Shown here: positions 1 to 10,664 of the stretch, piece after piece
How positions within the stretch are numbered: position 1 is the first letter of the stretch
How the letters are laid out: each line of letters opens with the position of its first letter
Origin: Lonicera japonica
Taxonomy: Eukaryota; Streptophyta; Magnoliopsida; Dipsacales; Caprifoliaceae
Assembly: GCA_021464415.1 (NCBI GenBank)
Contig: CM038467.1
Coordinates: forward strand, 12,293,411 to 12,357,410
Direction of reading: 5' to 3'
Length of the DNA: 64,000 nucleotides
Translations under genes and position numbers: made by a program
Notes under the pieces: model-generated
What the model was told of the DNA's origin: nothing
The model's input: only the letters and a program-made list of their open reading frames with translations
Database searches by the model: none

Positions 1-171
1 TGAATATGTTTGAGCTATAGGGATTTGATCAATAAAGTAACTTTACATAAATCTTAAGCACTCACTTAATTATTGAATTAACGAGTCTTCGAATGCTTTG
101 ATTTGTTTCTTCGGATTGATCTTCATTTGAAACTTTTTTCTTGAAGCTTTTCATATAGTGTTTTGATCCTT

Positions 172-307
172 TGTGCTTCATGATTTGCATTGAGAGATTT
201 AATCTTCCTTGTCTTGTCCAATGATCAAATCGTGAAATTTGTGCTTCATGATTTGTATTGAGAGATTTATTCTTCCTTGTCTTGTCCAATGATCGAATAG
301 TGAAAGA
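172..307. repeat. Two-copy 68-bp tandem repeat
   Basis: Two adjacent copies (172-239 and 240-307) both start with TGTGCTTCATGATTTG and differ at only a few positions. The short open frame across them (62-289, minus) exists because of the duplication and does not look like a gene. The rest of 1-1211 is AT-rich with no recognisable coding or element signal. Confidence 0.8.
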
Positions 308-1211
308 TTGATCCTTGTCATGTTTTTTTTGAATTTTTCAAGTAAATGAACTGTATACTTATATCAAGAAACATGTTAAATTACATATGATTGATTTATT
401 GTTATTATCAAAATAAGATTAAGACCTTAGGTAAACAAAAAACAATCATTTAAATATGAAAATATACGTTGTCTTCTGTTCTGTATGTATAACGTTCGGT
501 ATATACATACCACAACAAGGGCTAGCGAGTTTTTGTAGAGGGTGGTTTGTTTTGGGGTTTCGGGAGTTTCATGTGGGAAAACTGGCAATGGGGGTAGATT
601 GTATGGTTAAGGATTCTCTGCGTAGAAGGAAGAAGTTAAAGAACCTTTTCTTTTCTTGTTCTTTGGAAACTATTAGTTTGTGGTTTTTTTTTGGTTAATA
701 ACACAAACTTCTTTACTTAATTATGCTCATTCAGCGCTTATGCAGCGAATAAATAAACACATACTTGCTGCATATGAAACGAGTCAATGTTAAGTACCAA
801 AAAGAATAGAATATACTAGTTTGGTGCATTTGTAGTGAAATCAAGTAATTAAAGAAGTGTGTATCATTAGCATAACGGAGTATACCCTAAGTTTTGGGTG
901 TCTATGGCGAGCTTTAAATATTTCAAAAAAAGTAGGATGTAAGAATTTTTAATATAAAAATAAAAATATATTTATTCATCATTTTTCAAATCAATAAAGT
1001 TGGACAAGTTTGATATGAGACTTAGAAGATTTATGGAATGAATACGTTCAAAGTTAATTAACTTAAAAACAGACCCAGCAGCAGCCCAACTTTGCAAAAT
1101 CAAAAAAGCATTCCAAAGTCCGGTCCAATATATCGTTGAAGTGGACCGACCATAACGATTTGGTCCGTAATTAAAACGGGGACACGCACCTAGCCTTGAC
1201 TTTTAGTCTTT

Positions 1212-1219
1212 TAGGGTTT
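1212..1219 (+). promoter_or_regulatory. Telo-box-like motif upstream of the PPR gene
   Basis: TAGGGTTT (AAACCCTA on the other strand) lies about 75 bp before the start codon at 1292. Telo-boxes are common near the start of plant housekeeping genes and genes for translation or organelle biogenesis. The motif is seen directly; the regulatory role is inferred. Confidence 0.45.
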
Positions 1220-1291
1220 CGAATTTCGTTACTGACCGGTGAATGAAACTGAAACAGTGGAGCTTCACACTAATCTACTCTCTCTCTAGAG

Positions 1292-2824
1292 ATGAAAATG
1301 CCGAGACCCTCAACAACGTCATTATCGCCGTTTCTCCGTAACCTTCTTCGCCGGCACTTCTCTTCATCACCACCCCACCCTCACCTTTCTTGCTCTAAAC
1401 GCTCCCCCTTTTTCACTCTACCCTTTTCTCTCTCCTCCAAATTCTTCTCCTCTCTCTCCGATCCCATTCAACAAGACACACATACCATTGCCCAATCTCT
1501 CTCATCGGAGCTCCTCAAAGACCCAAATGCAGACCCCCTCTCTCTACCCCAACGCCTCGATCTAAGTTTCTCTCACATAACCCTAACCCCTACCCTGGTC
1601 CAAACCACTCTGGATATTTCCCCAGGCGCTGGCCGTACAGCCCTAGGATTTCACAAATGGGTCTCTTCCAGGCCCAATTTCAATCTCTCAGACCAGACTT
1701 TTTCTTACTTCGTCGATTACTTCGGCCGCCGTAAAGATTTCAAGGCCATACACGAGGTTCTCGTTGATGGCCGTGGCATTTTGGGGTCTAAAACCCTAGA
1801 TTCGGCAATTGATCGGTTGGTTAGGGCTGGTAGACCTACACAGGTGGTCTCCTTTTTCGAGAAAATGAATCAAGATTATGGGTTTGTGCGTGATCGAGAT
1901 ACGTTGAAATTGGTAGTTTCGAAGCTTTGTGAACACGGTTTTGCTAGTTATGCTGAGAAAATGGTGAAGGATTTAGCGAATGAGTTTTTCCCCGACGAAT
2001 ATATATGTGATGTTTTGATTAAGGGATGGTGCGTTGATGGGAAGCTTGAGGAGGCTAAGAGGTTAGCAGGGGAAATGCAAAGAGGAGGCTTTGATATTGG
2101 GAGTGTGGCATATAATTCAATTCTTGATTGTGTGTGTAAGCTTTGTAGGAAAAAGGATCCCTTTCAGCTTCAATCTGAGGCCGAGAAGGTGTTGATCGAT
2201 ATGGATGTGGCTGGTGTTCCAAGAAATGTTGAGACATTCAATGTTTTGATAACTAGTTTGTGTAAAATTCGGAAGACTGAGGATGCATTGAACCTGTTTG
2301 ATAGAATGGGTGAATGGGGATGTTATCCTAATGAGACGACGTTTCTTGTTCTAATCAAGAGTTTGTATCAGGCTGCGAGGATTGGAGAAGGGGATGAGAT
2401 GATTGACCGAATGAAATCTGCAGGGTTTGGGGATGCCCTTGACAAGAAAGCCTATTACGAGTTCTTGAAAATTTTGTGTGGGATTGAGAGAATTGATCAT
2501 GCTTTGAGTGTTTTTGCAAAGATGAAGGAGGATGGTTGTAAACCTGGGATCAAGACTTATGATTTGTTGATGGGAAAATTGTGTGCTCATGGTAAGTTGG
2601 ATAAAGCAAACGCTCTTTACAAGGAAGCTGAAAGCAACGAGGTTCCGGTTGCTCCCAAAGCTTATAAATTGGATCCAAGGTTTGTTAAGAAACCTATGAT
2701 GGTGAAGAAGGAGAAGAAGAGGGAGACTTTGCCCGAGAAAATGGCGAGGAAGAGGAGGCGCCTTAAGAAAATCCGGTTAAGTTTCGTGAAGAAGCCAAAG
2801 AAAGGAATGCGAAGATCCTTTTGA
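1292..2824 (+). CDS. PNM1: Pentatricopeptide repeat protein, PNM1-like (mitochondria/nucleus)
   Basis: Intronless ORF of 510 aa. Residues 1-55 are rich in Ser, Arg and Pro and nearly free of acidic residues, as expected for a mitochondrial presequence. From about residue 200 to 455 there are P-class PPR motifs of about 35 residues, each with the helix pattern of 'TFNVLITSLCKIRKTEDALNL' type; repeats begin near 202, 236, 271, 313, 348, 384 and 420. The last 45 residues are very basic, with a cluster at 484-507 (ARKRRRLKK and KKPKK) that could be a nuclear localisation signal. That tail, the length and the CstF50 neighbour fit PNM1 of Arabidopsis, reported to bind RNA in mitochondria and to enter the nucleus. 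The in-frame ATG at 1292 is followed by a second at 1298; either could start translation. The family (PPR) is certain; the PNM1 orthology is an inference. Confidence 0.85.
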   Translation: MKMPRPSTTSLSPFLRNLLRRHFSSSPPHPHLSCSKRSPFFTLPFSLSSKFFSSLSDPIQQDTHTIAQSLSSELLKDPNADPLSLPQRLDLSFSHITLTPTLVQTTLDISPGAGRTALGFHKWVSSRPNFNLSDQTFSYFVDYFGRRKDFKAIHEVLVDGRGILGSKTLDSAIDRLVRAGRPTQVVSFFEKMNQDYGFVRDRDTLKLVVSKLCEHGFASYAEKMVKDLANEFFPDEYICDVLIKGWCVDGKLEEAKRLAGEMQRGGFDIGSVAYNSILDCVCKLCRKKDPFQLQSEAEKVLIDMDVAGVPRNVETFNVLITSLCKIRKTEDALNLFDRMGEWGCYPNETTFLVLIKSLYQAARIGEGDEMIDRMKSAGFGDALDKKAYYEFLKILCGIERIDHALSVFAKMKEDGCKPGIKTYDLLMGKLCAHGKLDKANALYKEAESNEVPVAPKAYKLDPRFVKKPMMVKKEKKRETLPEKMARKRRRLKKIRLSFVKKPKKGMRRSF

Positions 2825-3198
2825 TTTCCTACGAATTTTGCCTGTGTTGGCAATGAACCTCAAAGTGGATGATGATATCATTTTCTTGATAGTGTAATTT
2901 TCAGCTTTTTAATGTTTGAATTTTGTTGTCGGTGACGACAGGAGTAACAGTTTTTGGTAGGTCTTTTTAATATCTGAAACGACACTATTTTTGTTCTGGA
3001 TAAGAAACACTATATTTATATATGTTGCTTGTCTACGAAAGAGTCTTCTTTCCGGCACCGTATCAAATTCTGAGAGTTTTTTGGCGGTATTGGGTTCAAA
3101 TATGGCTTACAAAACTGGAAATCAAGCTTGAACTTGTGTGTATATATATAGATATATTATAATGTTGTGGTAATGAACCTTCTTTCAGCTAGTGAACA
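2825..3198 (+). other. 3' flank of the PPR gene
   Basis: AT-rich, with no other coding signal. It probably holds the 3' UTR of the PPR gene. The next gene, CstF50, is transcribed towards it and ends at 6288. Confidence 0.4.
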
Positions 3199-3660
3199 CC
3201 CTTGTGCAATTTGATTATTCCGAACAAGTTTCAGTAGAATGAAATTCAATCATTTTGTTCATGTAGTTGTGATATATTTTAGGAAACAGTTGATGAATAC
3301 AACATCCCATTTTTTTTGTTCTTTTTATCTTAGGGTTAATGTAAAGTGCTTTTCCCGATTTTACACTTCGGCTGTGCATTCAAATCATATTATTACTTAG
3401 GGGTGGATTTGGTACAATACCGTACCCTTGTGCAATTTGATTATTCCAAACAAGTTTCAGTAGAATGAAATTCAAGCATTTTGTTCATTTCGATCATGTA
3501 GTTGTGATATATTTTAGGAAACGGTTGATGAATACAACATCCCATTTTTTTTGTTCTTTTTATCTTAGGGTTAATGTAAAGTGCTTTTCCCGATTTTACA
3601 CTTCGGCAGTGCATTCAAATCATATTATTACTTAGGAGTGGATTTGGTACAATACCGTAC
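3199..3660. repeat. 226-bp tandem duplication that includes one end of a hAT-like element
   Basis: CCCTTGTGCAATTTGATTA occurs at 3199 and again at 3425, and similarity continues for more than 220 bp. The second copy has a 9-bp insertion near 3487 and a few substitutions. Each copy ends with ATTATTAC followed by TTAGGGGTGG or TTAGGAGTGG and the first bases of the transposon at 3632. Copy 1 therefore carries an isolated transposon end, while copy 2 runs into the full element. Confidence 0.85.
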
Positions 3661-4756
3661 CATACCGACTATACCGAGTACCATACCGAAAATTTGATAC
3701 ACTAAAATCTATTACCATTACCATACCAAACTTTCGGTATACCAAATTTTGGTATACCAAAATATTGGTACGGTACGGTACATTACTAAAAAATTCAATC
3801 TTATAAATAAAAAGATTTTTTTTTTGAATTTAACTGAATTTTTTGAATTTAACTGATTTACAAAATAATTGATTATTGTTAAGTAACGTAAAACATAAGC
3901 TAACTTAGCTCAAACCTAAATTTAACTAAAATTTACTGAAAAAGAATTTAGACATGATTTGTTAATATTTACATCTTTGCATTTTATTGCCTAAAAAAAT
4001 ATATTAAATCATTAAACAAATAAAAATGTGTTATTACTATGATGGCTCATATTTATCGTAATGCAAACCGATTAAGTAAATTGAGCCATCATAATTCAAA
4101 TGGATTAAATAAATTGGGATAATTTTCGCAGAACTAAAAGGAGGATGAAGAACTTAGAACCTCTACAACTAAGCAGAATTGCAGAACTTAGTCCCACTCA
4201 ACCAACTAGGTTCTCAAATTTAGAATAAAACTTACGACGCTTTAATTTATTTCCTTTACTTGACATTATCTGTTGAGACTATACACTGACATAGCCTATT
4301 ATGAAAGAAAACAAAAACCAACATTTTCTCATCATCAATAGATATTATATATGTCAAAGTTTGAGTGCATGCTCAATGAAACGATTTAAATGAACTGAAT
4401 AATATTAAAATGTATCGACAAAATTTGTTTAAATGGAATGAGAATTGTTATCGGATTTAGAGCTGAAACGGGTCTAAAGAGAGAATGAGATTGTTGACAA
4501 TCTGGACCGTTTATCTATATCTAATTGTGAAATATTGGTAATTTGGTATTTATTTAGTATTTGGTATAATGACACATTTGGTATTGGTGTTGGTATGGTA
4601 CGGTATACCATCGGTAATTAATATGAATACCAATGTCGTACCAAAATAATTCGGCATAGTATAATACTAATTGGTATTGTACCATTACCAAATTTTCTAT
4701 ACAATTTAGTATTGGTTCGGTTTGGTACGGTACAAATGGTATATTTTCCCACCCTT
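3632..4756. mobile_element. Non-autonomous hAT-like element (GGTACGGTACC-rich)
   Basis: About 1.1 kb bounded by an exact 8-bp direct repeat ATTATTAC (3624-3631 and 4757-4764), the duplication size typical of hAT. The ends are TTAGGAGTGG and CCACCCTT, a rough inverted match. Both subterminal regions are full of GGTAC/GTACC motifs (for example 3640-3790 and 4590-4740). The AT-rich interior has no coding capacity. Confidence 0.75.
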
Positions 4757-4794
4757 ATTATTACTTATCTAAAAAGAGAAAAACTAAATCCATT

Positions 4795-4798
<4 letters not shown>

Positions 4799-4828
<30 letters not shown>
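4799..4828. repeat. (TA)n microsatellite
   Basis: Uninterrupted TA dinucleotides. Similar tracts recur across the window, for example near 12422, 17883, 25722, 30521, 33199, 38262 and 61267, and often abut transposable elements. Confidence 0.9.
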
Positions 4829-4829
<1 letters not shown>

Positions 4830-5046
4830 TATATATATAAACTTATCCACCCCGTCCACCTCAAAACGCACCCCCAGCCGCCGGTGGGATAAATTGGTGA
4901 AGGTGACTACCCGGAGAGTTTTCTCCCTTTTCATCTTATGCGTCATTTTCTTATTTGTTGTGTTTGTTCTTTCTTTTTTGAACATTTTTTTTTTATTTTG
5001 TTTTCTAATTTGGATGCACGGATGCAAACTCAGATTGTTACCTTAA

Positions 5047-5495
5047 GCCCTTTTTGGTTCACGGAAGATAAATCAAGTCTTTTGTTTTTCTCGTGGAGGT
5101 AGGTTCATGGAAGATAAATTAATTTTATCTTTTTCGTAGAGGTAGGAAATTAAAATTAACTTGGACTGTTATCCTAAGGCCTTGATTTGTTTTACGGAAA
5201 AAAAATTAATTCTTTTATCTTTTTTATGGATGTAAGAAACTAAACTTCATGTTAAGTTTCCTTCTTGTGTTCGGTAAAACACGAAAATTATTTAAGTAGA
5301 GATATTGTTATCCACAATTTCTTTAAATGTTAGAAAACCATAAGGGAAAATCAATTTCATGGGTTTTGAAAGAAATGATTTTACTCATGCTTTCCTCTTT
5401 ATCAAGAAAGTATTTTTGGAATCTGTGCTTACCAAACAAATGAAAGGAAAGACTTTCACTTTTTGAGTGTTTAAATCCGTAAAACAAACGAGGCC
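5047..5495. mobile_element. Tourist-like MITE (TSD TAA)
   Basis: 449 bp flanked by TAA (5044-5046 and 5496-5498). The termini are imperfect inverted repeats: GCCCTTTTTGGTTCACGGA at the left, and GGCCTCGTTTGTTTTACGGA when the right end is read in reverse. An internal copy of the terminal motif lies near 5178. TSD size and structure fit PIF/Harbinger-derived MITEs. No coding capacity. Confidence 0.65.
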
Positions 5496-6287
5496 TAAGT
5501 TTGCATAAAATAATTTTATCTTTTATAAAATTTATAAATAGTAGGATTTCAAATTCTATTATTTAAAATTTCTTCAATTGTAATTTCTCATTTTTGGATG
5601 TTACGTAAAAATTTAAAAATAAAATAAATTATAATATCATTTGTTTTAAGTCATAATTTGAGAATGATGCCTTATACCGTGAAATTTTTACAGCGTGCAA
5701 AATTTTAAATTCTTTACTAATTTTGTCAAATGATGAACTTCTACTTCTCCGCCCTCCGAATCCTGAATTTTGCTCAAATCCCGAGTTTTTTTCTTTTCTC
5801 CATTCAAACACACAGTTAGCGTCAACTATTATTGCTATTAATGGATTACTAACCCCGAGAAAAATTAAATACAGTAATAACAAAGGTATAAAATCTGGAA
5901 ACGTACATTATCCCTTTTTTCTTTTTCTTATGGAATCCACTAGTGTTATTTATTTGTGTATAAATACACTATTTTTTTTTTCTTCTTTAAATTGAAAATT
6001 TACTTGCGAGGCTTTCCGATAACTAGTATTGCGTTCACTTTCCCGAATATAATATTTTTAGCACTTCTCCAAGCCTCAGAGGCCAAGGGAAACGGACTAA
6101 TAAAAAAGATACAAGAACTTGCATTTGTTACAGGGCTCCAAAAATCTAAGCGAACAAGAATGATGCCTCAGACCATCCTCTCATTAATGGCCTGGCGACT
6201 TTCTTAACGTATACAGCTCAAAGCAGTAAATGTCTACAAGCAACAATGGTCAATATTTGCTTCAGTTACAAGGTCCCTGGATTTACC
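5496..6287. other. Intergenic region and CstF50 3' flank
   Basis: AT-rich sequence with no convincing gene; the open frames here are short and lack features. The part next to 6288 probably contains the 3' UTR of the minus-strand CstF50 gene. Confidence 0.4.
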
Positions 6288-9200
6288 CTATATAGTTTCC
6301 TTCCAAAACCTTATTGACCTGTCAGTCCCGCACGAAGCAAATGCTGCTTCTGTTGGCGAGTGTTCAAGCCAACGAGGTGCACCTATATGGTTGGAAGGCC
6401 ACCTTGCTACTTTCTCTGCTGTCAATGCATCCCATATTACAATCTGCAAATCCAAATCAACTAGTTAAGCACCTGACTTAAAAACCAGCTGAAGCCGAAG
6501 AATCAACTACAGAAATGAAACTAACCTCATTGCTTGTTTCATCAATGCATAGTACAAACTCCTCTGTATCATTGAACACAGCCTGTAGACCACAGATTAT
6601 GCAAAATTATTATATGTCTATATGATCCATAAACGAGGTAATAGGTTTCTACAACCATGCTCAAACAAGTTTTATGCCAAAATTAATGACAAACCTGGCA
6701 CCGCAGCTGTGTATGTGTGGCTCCAAGGTAGTGTTTGACCAATCTCCCAGTGCCAACTTCCCAAAGCTTCACAGAAGAATCCTTTCCACAAGACAGAACA
6801 AACCTAGAAGATTATATGTTAGTGGCAAACATTAGTAATCATTCTGTCATTCATTGCAAATAATTCTTGAAAACATAAAATGAAAAACATACCTTAAAAG
6901 GTTATAAAGAAAAAAATACTACACAAACAATGAGCATTAACACATAACTATGTCAATTTTTTTCCATGACAATGCTTCCTCACAAAAATCTCTTCCTATA
7001 TTCTATGCAATGGCCCATCAAAAACCCTTCATCCCAACAAATGTTTTCATATCATTTATATTTGTGGTCAATCATGGAAAAAATCTCTACCTCTGATCCT
7101 TTGTAAAAATTGCACTAGCGGCCTCTGAAGTTCCATGGGCACCCACTATGGATCGGGCACAACTGGCTGTCACTCCATCCCATAGCCTAATAGCACCATC
7201 TTTAGATGCCGTCACATACATGCCGCCGGTAGAGGAGTACCTCACCTGCACAGCCAAATAGAAAAGGAACTAAATGTCTAAATGGGTCTTTGTTTCAATA
7301 AAACAGTGTTAATAAGTGAAGGAATTTTTAAAATACCTGATTTATGGCTCCATTAATACCATTCTCTTGGACATTTGCTGATAGGTAACACTGAAAAGTA
7401 TTGATATCATACAAGTGTGCAATTGGATGATCAGTCCCTGTTATTATTTTTCCATTCTCATCAGAGGCCAATTTGAAGTAGAAAAACAGAGGCATAGTGC
7501 ATTAAATATGTTTGAAGTAGGTTGAAAAATCAATAATTTAGGAATTGTAATGATTATAATGACCTGCTAAAAGAAAATCTCCAGAGGGATGAAAAGATAC
7601 AGATCGCACATTGTGGGTATCCTGTAATAAAACATCCATTTCTTCGTTTAAAAAATCTGCATACATCACTGAGAAAAATGATTTTCACTGTCAAGTTAAA
7701 AATGATGACTTATTTTAAAATAAAACAACACATAAACCTGGATAACTCTGAATGCTCTTTTTGCAACTGCTTTTGAAAAATCAAAGAACCTGCAAGGACC
7801 AACAAGAGCAATATAGGCTTTAAACATATGTTTAAAACGGACTTGGTATTCCAACAAGTTTCATTACCGAACTACATATATTACAAAATGCATAATGAGG
7901 AGGATGAAGAATAAAAATGACCAAGTACAAAAACAACCTTAGATTTAATTAAAAATGAATTCGTACTTTATCGTGTGGTCCTTGGCCCCAGATATCAGCA
8001 CAGTATTATGAGGATGGAAGTCCAAGTCGTTTATTGGCTGCAGTAGTAGTATAAGTAAAATATTAGGTTAACATTGTCAAATTCTAAGGTTATTTAACAT
8101 GAGGAGGACCATGCAAGGCTATTAGTGATGAGTTACTTGTAGATGGTCATAAAATGTCCGAACAACGGGTCGCACAGGACTATCCCTTGTATCTGGCAGC
8201 ATCATTTGCTTTATTTTAGCAACCTGCATAAGAAGATAGAGGTAATTGAATTAGGCAGTTCAGATCCAACAGCTGACTACTCATACAAGTAAAGATGAGA
8301 ACCTCGAATAGCTTAATCGATGTATCTGCACTCCCAGTTGCAAGAAACATCCCATCAGGACTGAATCTTGCACATCTGGCAACATTCTACAAAATTTAAG
8401 AACCAGTTTAAGTTAGATGAGCAGATAATTCCCCATAAACATGGGATATTGCTATTACATAATTCACGTATATACAAGAAACAAAATTTCTAAATATGCA
8501 AACCTTATGTTCTGAAACATGCCGGGTCTCATGTTTTGAAAAATTCTTTGATGACCCTTTGGTATCATGCACTGCACTGTTTCGGGAAAAAACTGAATTA
8601 ACAATCTGCGCATAATGCAATGCGCATTACATTACATTATGCTAAACACTATGTAGAGGTGTGGGACCATTTTAGAATGTTGCTAGAAGTATACAATTGG
8701 GTAGATGGTATGCAATGAGAAACTAGGGCAAACATGCGAAAGCAATTCAATATTTAAATAAACAGGAACTGCAAAATGAGCAAAAAACACACACATTCAT
8801 ACTTAATTACTTATGATGAATATGCAAACCAACAAGTATTCTAAGGATGAAGAGCATATATTACACGAACTGTGAGATCTGTTACAATAAATATGGAAAG
8901 CGAGCATTCACATCAAGATACAAAATAGAGATAACTAAAAGATAACTGAGTTTCGCAGTAGCACCTGATAATCTAGAACATAACATTGAATCATTGATAA
9001 ACAAAAATGTTTTCATATTGTACAGAACCATCCTAGTCTTTTAGTTTGTACTTGGAGGTTCGACATGATTGAAGTGATCTGAAATACTAAAACAATTTTG
9101 CTTGTTGACATGCGTGAAAACTATGTTATCATGTGGTACAAAAGCAAAGGAACATAGATTTTTGAGAAAACAGGACAGTAATATGAAATAGATTGCCTGA

Positions 9201-10459
9201 ATTTTCTTATCAGAAGAAAGATTGCCTGAAATCAACAGCAACAGCACGAGGGGCTGGGATTGAACCATATGCCACAGGGATGGCCATACTTGAATCAAAT
9301 AATGCAGTTGAAGAAACCCCTCTCAAAATCTCGTCTTTCTCCACTGCAAGACCCTGTTAACTTCTCGGACCCAATATTCTATTATGTTTTTCTTCTTTTG
9401 GCCCGGGGGTGGGGGGGGGGGGGGTGGAGGGGTGGAGGGGTGTTATTGGAACAAATACAAACCTTGGCAACCAGTTCAAGAAGCTTGTTAGGTGGAGTTT
9501 CAACATGCAGTGGTGTCATTGTAGCTGTAGCAACTGCACTGGCAGCCTATAATGATTCACAATCTTAGACTTCAAAATAATTAACCATTAGTTTGGTTGG
9601 TGAGAAAAATAATTTAAGAAAGAGAAAATATATTAACAATCTCATGCATATTCCCAAGAAAAGCACTCTTGCGTCCCAGGTGAAATGCTAGAGAACTTGT
9701 GTATGCCTAGCTGCTTTTAAATCTACTAGACTTACAAAGCCTTTACACCTTAACCTTTCTCCTAGTTTCTCCTGATCAATTTGAGGTCATTTTGGATATA
9801 TGGCAAGTAGCTATAAAAGTGGCCCAAGCTACTCATCAGGTGAAGGAGGTCACTGTATGATTTTCCATGGTAAAAGGGTTCCTGACCTATTACAAACAAG
9901 GAATATATATATATATTCTTGTCCAATTTGATTTTTACTCCATAGAAGATAGAAATTGAAAGGGACGTGACCATGTTATAAATAAAATTCCTAACCGACC
10001 AAATCAGCCGAAGAATAGCCCACGAAACCACAAGTTCAACCAGCAATTTCCAATACTTCTTTTCGTAGGATCATAATCGTTGATTTGATTAGCTTATGAA
10101 TAGAACCATGGTTTCACTCCTAAAGTGAGAATTTTGCTTGATAAATCCTGGTTTTATCCTAACCAACAAGGTTGAAAAAGGGATAATTTGTTGTTATATT
10201 ATTTACCTTATTTTATCCTGCTAATAATACATACGATACAGGGTTTCGTTTTACTTCCTGGACTACCAAAAAGAAAATTAGAAGGGAAAAAACACATACA
10301 TATAATTTATATTATATATATATATATTGAAGAGGACAGAGAGATAAATTAAATAACCTGAGTGAGATTGTTGTCTCGAAGATGGGCAACGATTAGAGCA
10401 TTGACCTGGCGATACAGCTTCCCTTCCTGCAATGTCTGATCCAAGCTGCTCGCATCCAT
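6288..10459 (-). CDS. CSTF50: Cleavage stimulation factor subunit 50 (CstF50), WD40 protein, 14 exons
   Basis: Predicted 438 aa, close to the roughly 430 aa of plant CstF50. Exons on the minus strand, 5' to 3': 10358-10459, 9463-9546, 9226-9353, 8504-8576, 8303-8386, 8137-8223, 7967-8037, 7738-7789, 7564-7621, 7337-7437, 7091-7245, 6695-6803, 6526-6582, 6288-6443. The summed length is a multiple of three and every phase joins without a stop. The N-terminus (starting MDASSLDQTLQEGKLYRQVN) matches the CstF50 dimerisation region, rich in LNALIVAHLR-type residues. WD40 repeats start near residue 125 with GH/WD-like signatures such as SADTSIKLFE, DGAIRLWDG, DSSVKLWE and DRSIRFWK. In plants and animals the protein is part of the CstF complex that recognises the downstream element during pre-mRNA 3'-end cleavage. 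All introns are GT-AG except intron 3, which has a GC donor. Identification is firm; the exon ends are manual. Confidence 0.93.
8577..9225 (-). other. GC-AG intron (intron 3 of CstF50)
   Basis: The donor reads CAG|GCAATC on the minus strand (G at 9226, GC at 9225-9224). The acceptor is ACAG|TGCAG at 8577/8576. This joins AG to T and gives a serine inside a region conserved in CstF50. No GT donor nearby keeps the frame. A second copy of TTCAGGCAATCT lies 29 nt downstream (about 9191-9202) and would shift the frame if used. Confidence 0.8.
9402..9441 (+). repeat. G-rich tract inside CstF50 intron 2
   Basis: The plus strand has a run of about 20 G broken by single T, followed by two GGAGGGGTG units. 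The gene lies on the minus strand, so the pre-mRNA has the matching C-rich tract within a 109-nt intron (9354-9462), about 20 nt after its 5' splice site. Plus-strand G-quadruplex potential is clear from the base runs. Confidence 0.8.
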
Positions 10460-10498
10460 TTTTTTGGAATCGAAAAATTGTAGCTCTAAAACTCCCAA

Positions 10499-10506
10499 AA
10501 ACCCTA
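10499..10506 (-). promoter_or_regulatory. Telo-box-like motif in the CstF50 5' UTR
   Basis: AAACCCTA on the plus strand, 40 bp upstream of the CstF50 start codon; a second copy lies at 10657-10664 in the opposite orientation. The pairing with a similar motif at the neighbouring PPR gene suggests shared growth-related regulation, which is inference only. Confidence 0.4.
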
Positions 10507-10664
10507 ATTATATTCCCTTCTTTGATGCTCAAAACCGGATTTTTATCTTAATTCCTTTAGTATTTATTTGGAACACCCAAAAAAAACACTGAAAGTGCGT
10601 CGAAGTTAAGCAAAAACACTGAAATTGCGTGGGAGCTGGGCAGAACAGAACCAAACTAGGGTTT

